Source: Streptomyces sp. ITFR-16 (GTDB taxonomy: Bacteria > Actinomycetota > Actinomycetes > Streptomycetales > Streptomycetaceae). Taken from it: a DNA stretch of 64,000 nucleotides. The notes below the pieces were generated by a model, which made no database searches, was not told the origin of the DNA, and worked only from the letters and a program-made list of their open reading frames with translations. The first letter of the stretch is position 1. Every line of letters begins with the position of its first letter. Positions 63,859 to 64,000 of the stretch are shown here, one piece after another. The stretch spans positions 2,170,001 through 2,234,000 of the forward strand of contig NZ_CP134609.1 in assembly GCF_031844705.1 (NCBI RefSeq), given 5' to 3'. Position numbers and translations under genes: made by a program.

Positions 63859-64000
63859 TCAGACCTCGAGGACCTGGCGCTTGTTGTACGTGCCGCAGCT
63901 GGGGCACGCGATGTGCTGCAGCTTCGGCTCCTGGCAACGCTCGCACGAAACCAGGGTGGGGACCGCAGCCTTCCACTGCGACCGGCGGTGGCGCGTGTTG
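63859..64000 (-). CDS. rpmF: 50S ribosomal protein L32, 3' part, cut by window edge
   Basis: The last 47 codons are inside the window and read [17 protein letters not shown], then the zinc-ribbon [21 protein letters not shown], ending KRQVLEV. Four cysteines (C-x2-C and C-x2-C) mark the zinc-containing form of L32. Its start lies beyond the edge. It forms an operon with rnc. Confidence 0.93.
   Translation of the reverse strand, partial: NTRHRRSQWKAAVPTLVSCERCQEPKLQHIACPSCGTYNKRQVLEV

Overview
The window is about 64 kb of high-GC chromosome with actinomycete codon bias and frequent GTG starts. Gene content and order (whiG, rpsB-tsf-pyrH-frr-cdsA, the sip signal-peptidase cluster, rpsP-rimM-trmD-rplS, ffh, amtB-glnK-glnD, nsdA, ftsY, glcP-smc, mutM-rnc-rpmF) identify it as a Streptomyces core chromosome region equivalent to the rpmF-whiG-rlmN neighbourhood of S. 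coelicolor. Most genes lie on the minus strand.

Layout: 1-5.5 kb holds the end of a secreted protein gene and an amine/GABA module (PotD-like lipoprotein, aminobutyraldehyde dehydrogenase, Lrp/AsnC regulator, class III aminotransferase). 5.7-7.6 kb is a two-gene ABC exporter. 7.7-11.7 kb is a thiamine ABC importer (thiB-thiP-thiQ) under a TPP riboswitch. 11.8-18.1 kb holds rlmN, a TTA-containing membrane protein, and cdsA, frr, pyrH, tsf and rpsB. 18.4-22.2 kb holds an M23 peptidase, a TetR regulator, the sporulation sigma factor whiG, and dprA.

22.8-27.4 kb is the accessory part. A compact Tn554-like element (two tyrosine recombinases plus a small coiled-coil TnpC-like protein, no cargo) sits inside comM. 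It lies exactly between the Asp and Glu codons of the Walker B motif. It is flanked by a 6-bp repeat GTCGAG and bounded by 11-bp inverted ends ATTACCGACCG. Removing it with one copy of the 6-bp repeat restores an open 541-codon comM. Iterons and a likely promoter lie at its tnpA end, and a large stem-loop at the other end.

28.4-37.6 kb holds yraN, a DUF2469 gene, a NUDIX gene, five consecutive type I signal peptidase genes (four are usual in well-studied streptomycetes), rplS, trmD, rimM, a KH protein, rpsP and a SprT-like gene. 38-47 kb holds a methyltransferase, an FtsH protease, ffh, glnD, glnK and amtB with a GlnR-type operator. 47-55 kb holds nsdA, a degenerate prim-pol-like gene, ftsY, a cytosine/purine permease, an LLM flavin oxidoreductase and glcP. 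55-64 kb holds smc (with a long low-complexity insertion in its hinge), a small coiled-coil protein, acylphosphatase, a CAP-domain secreted protein, an HxlR regulator, mutM, rnc and the 3' end of rpmF.

The host genes serve translation, protein export and membrane targeting, chromosome organisation, nitrogen signalling and development. All functional calls are from reading the sequence and from knowledge of the families; no database search was run.
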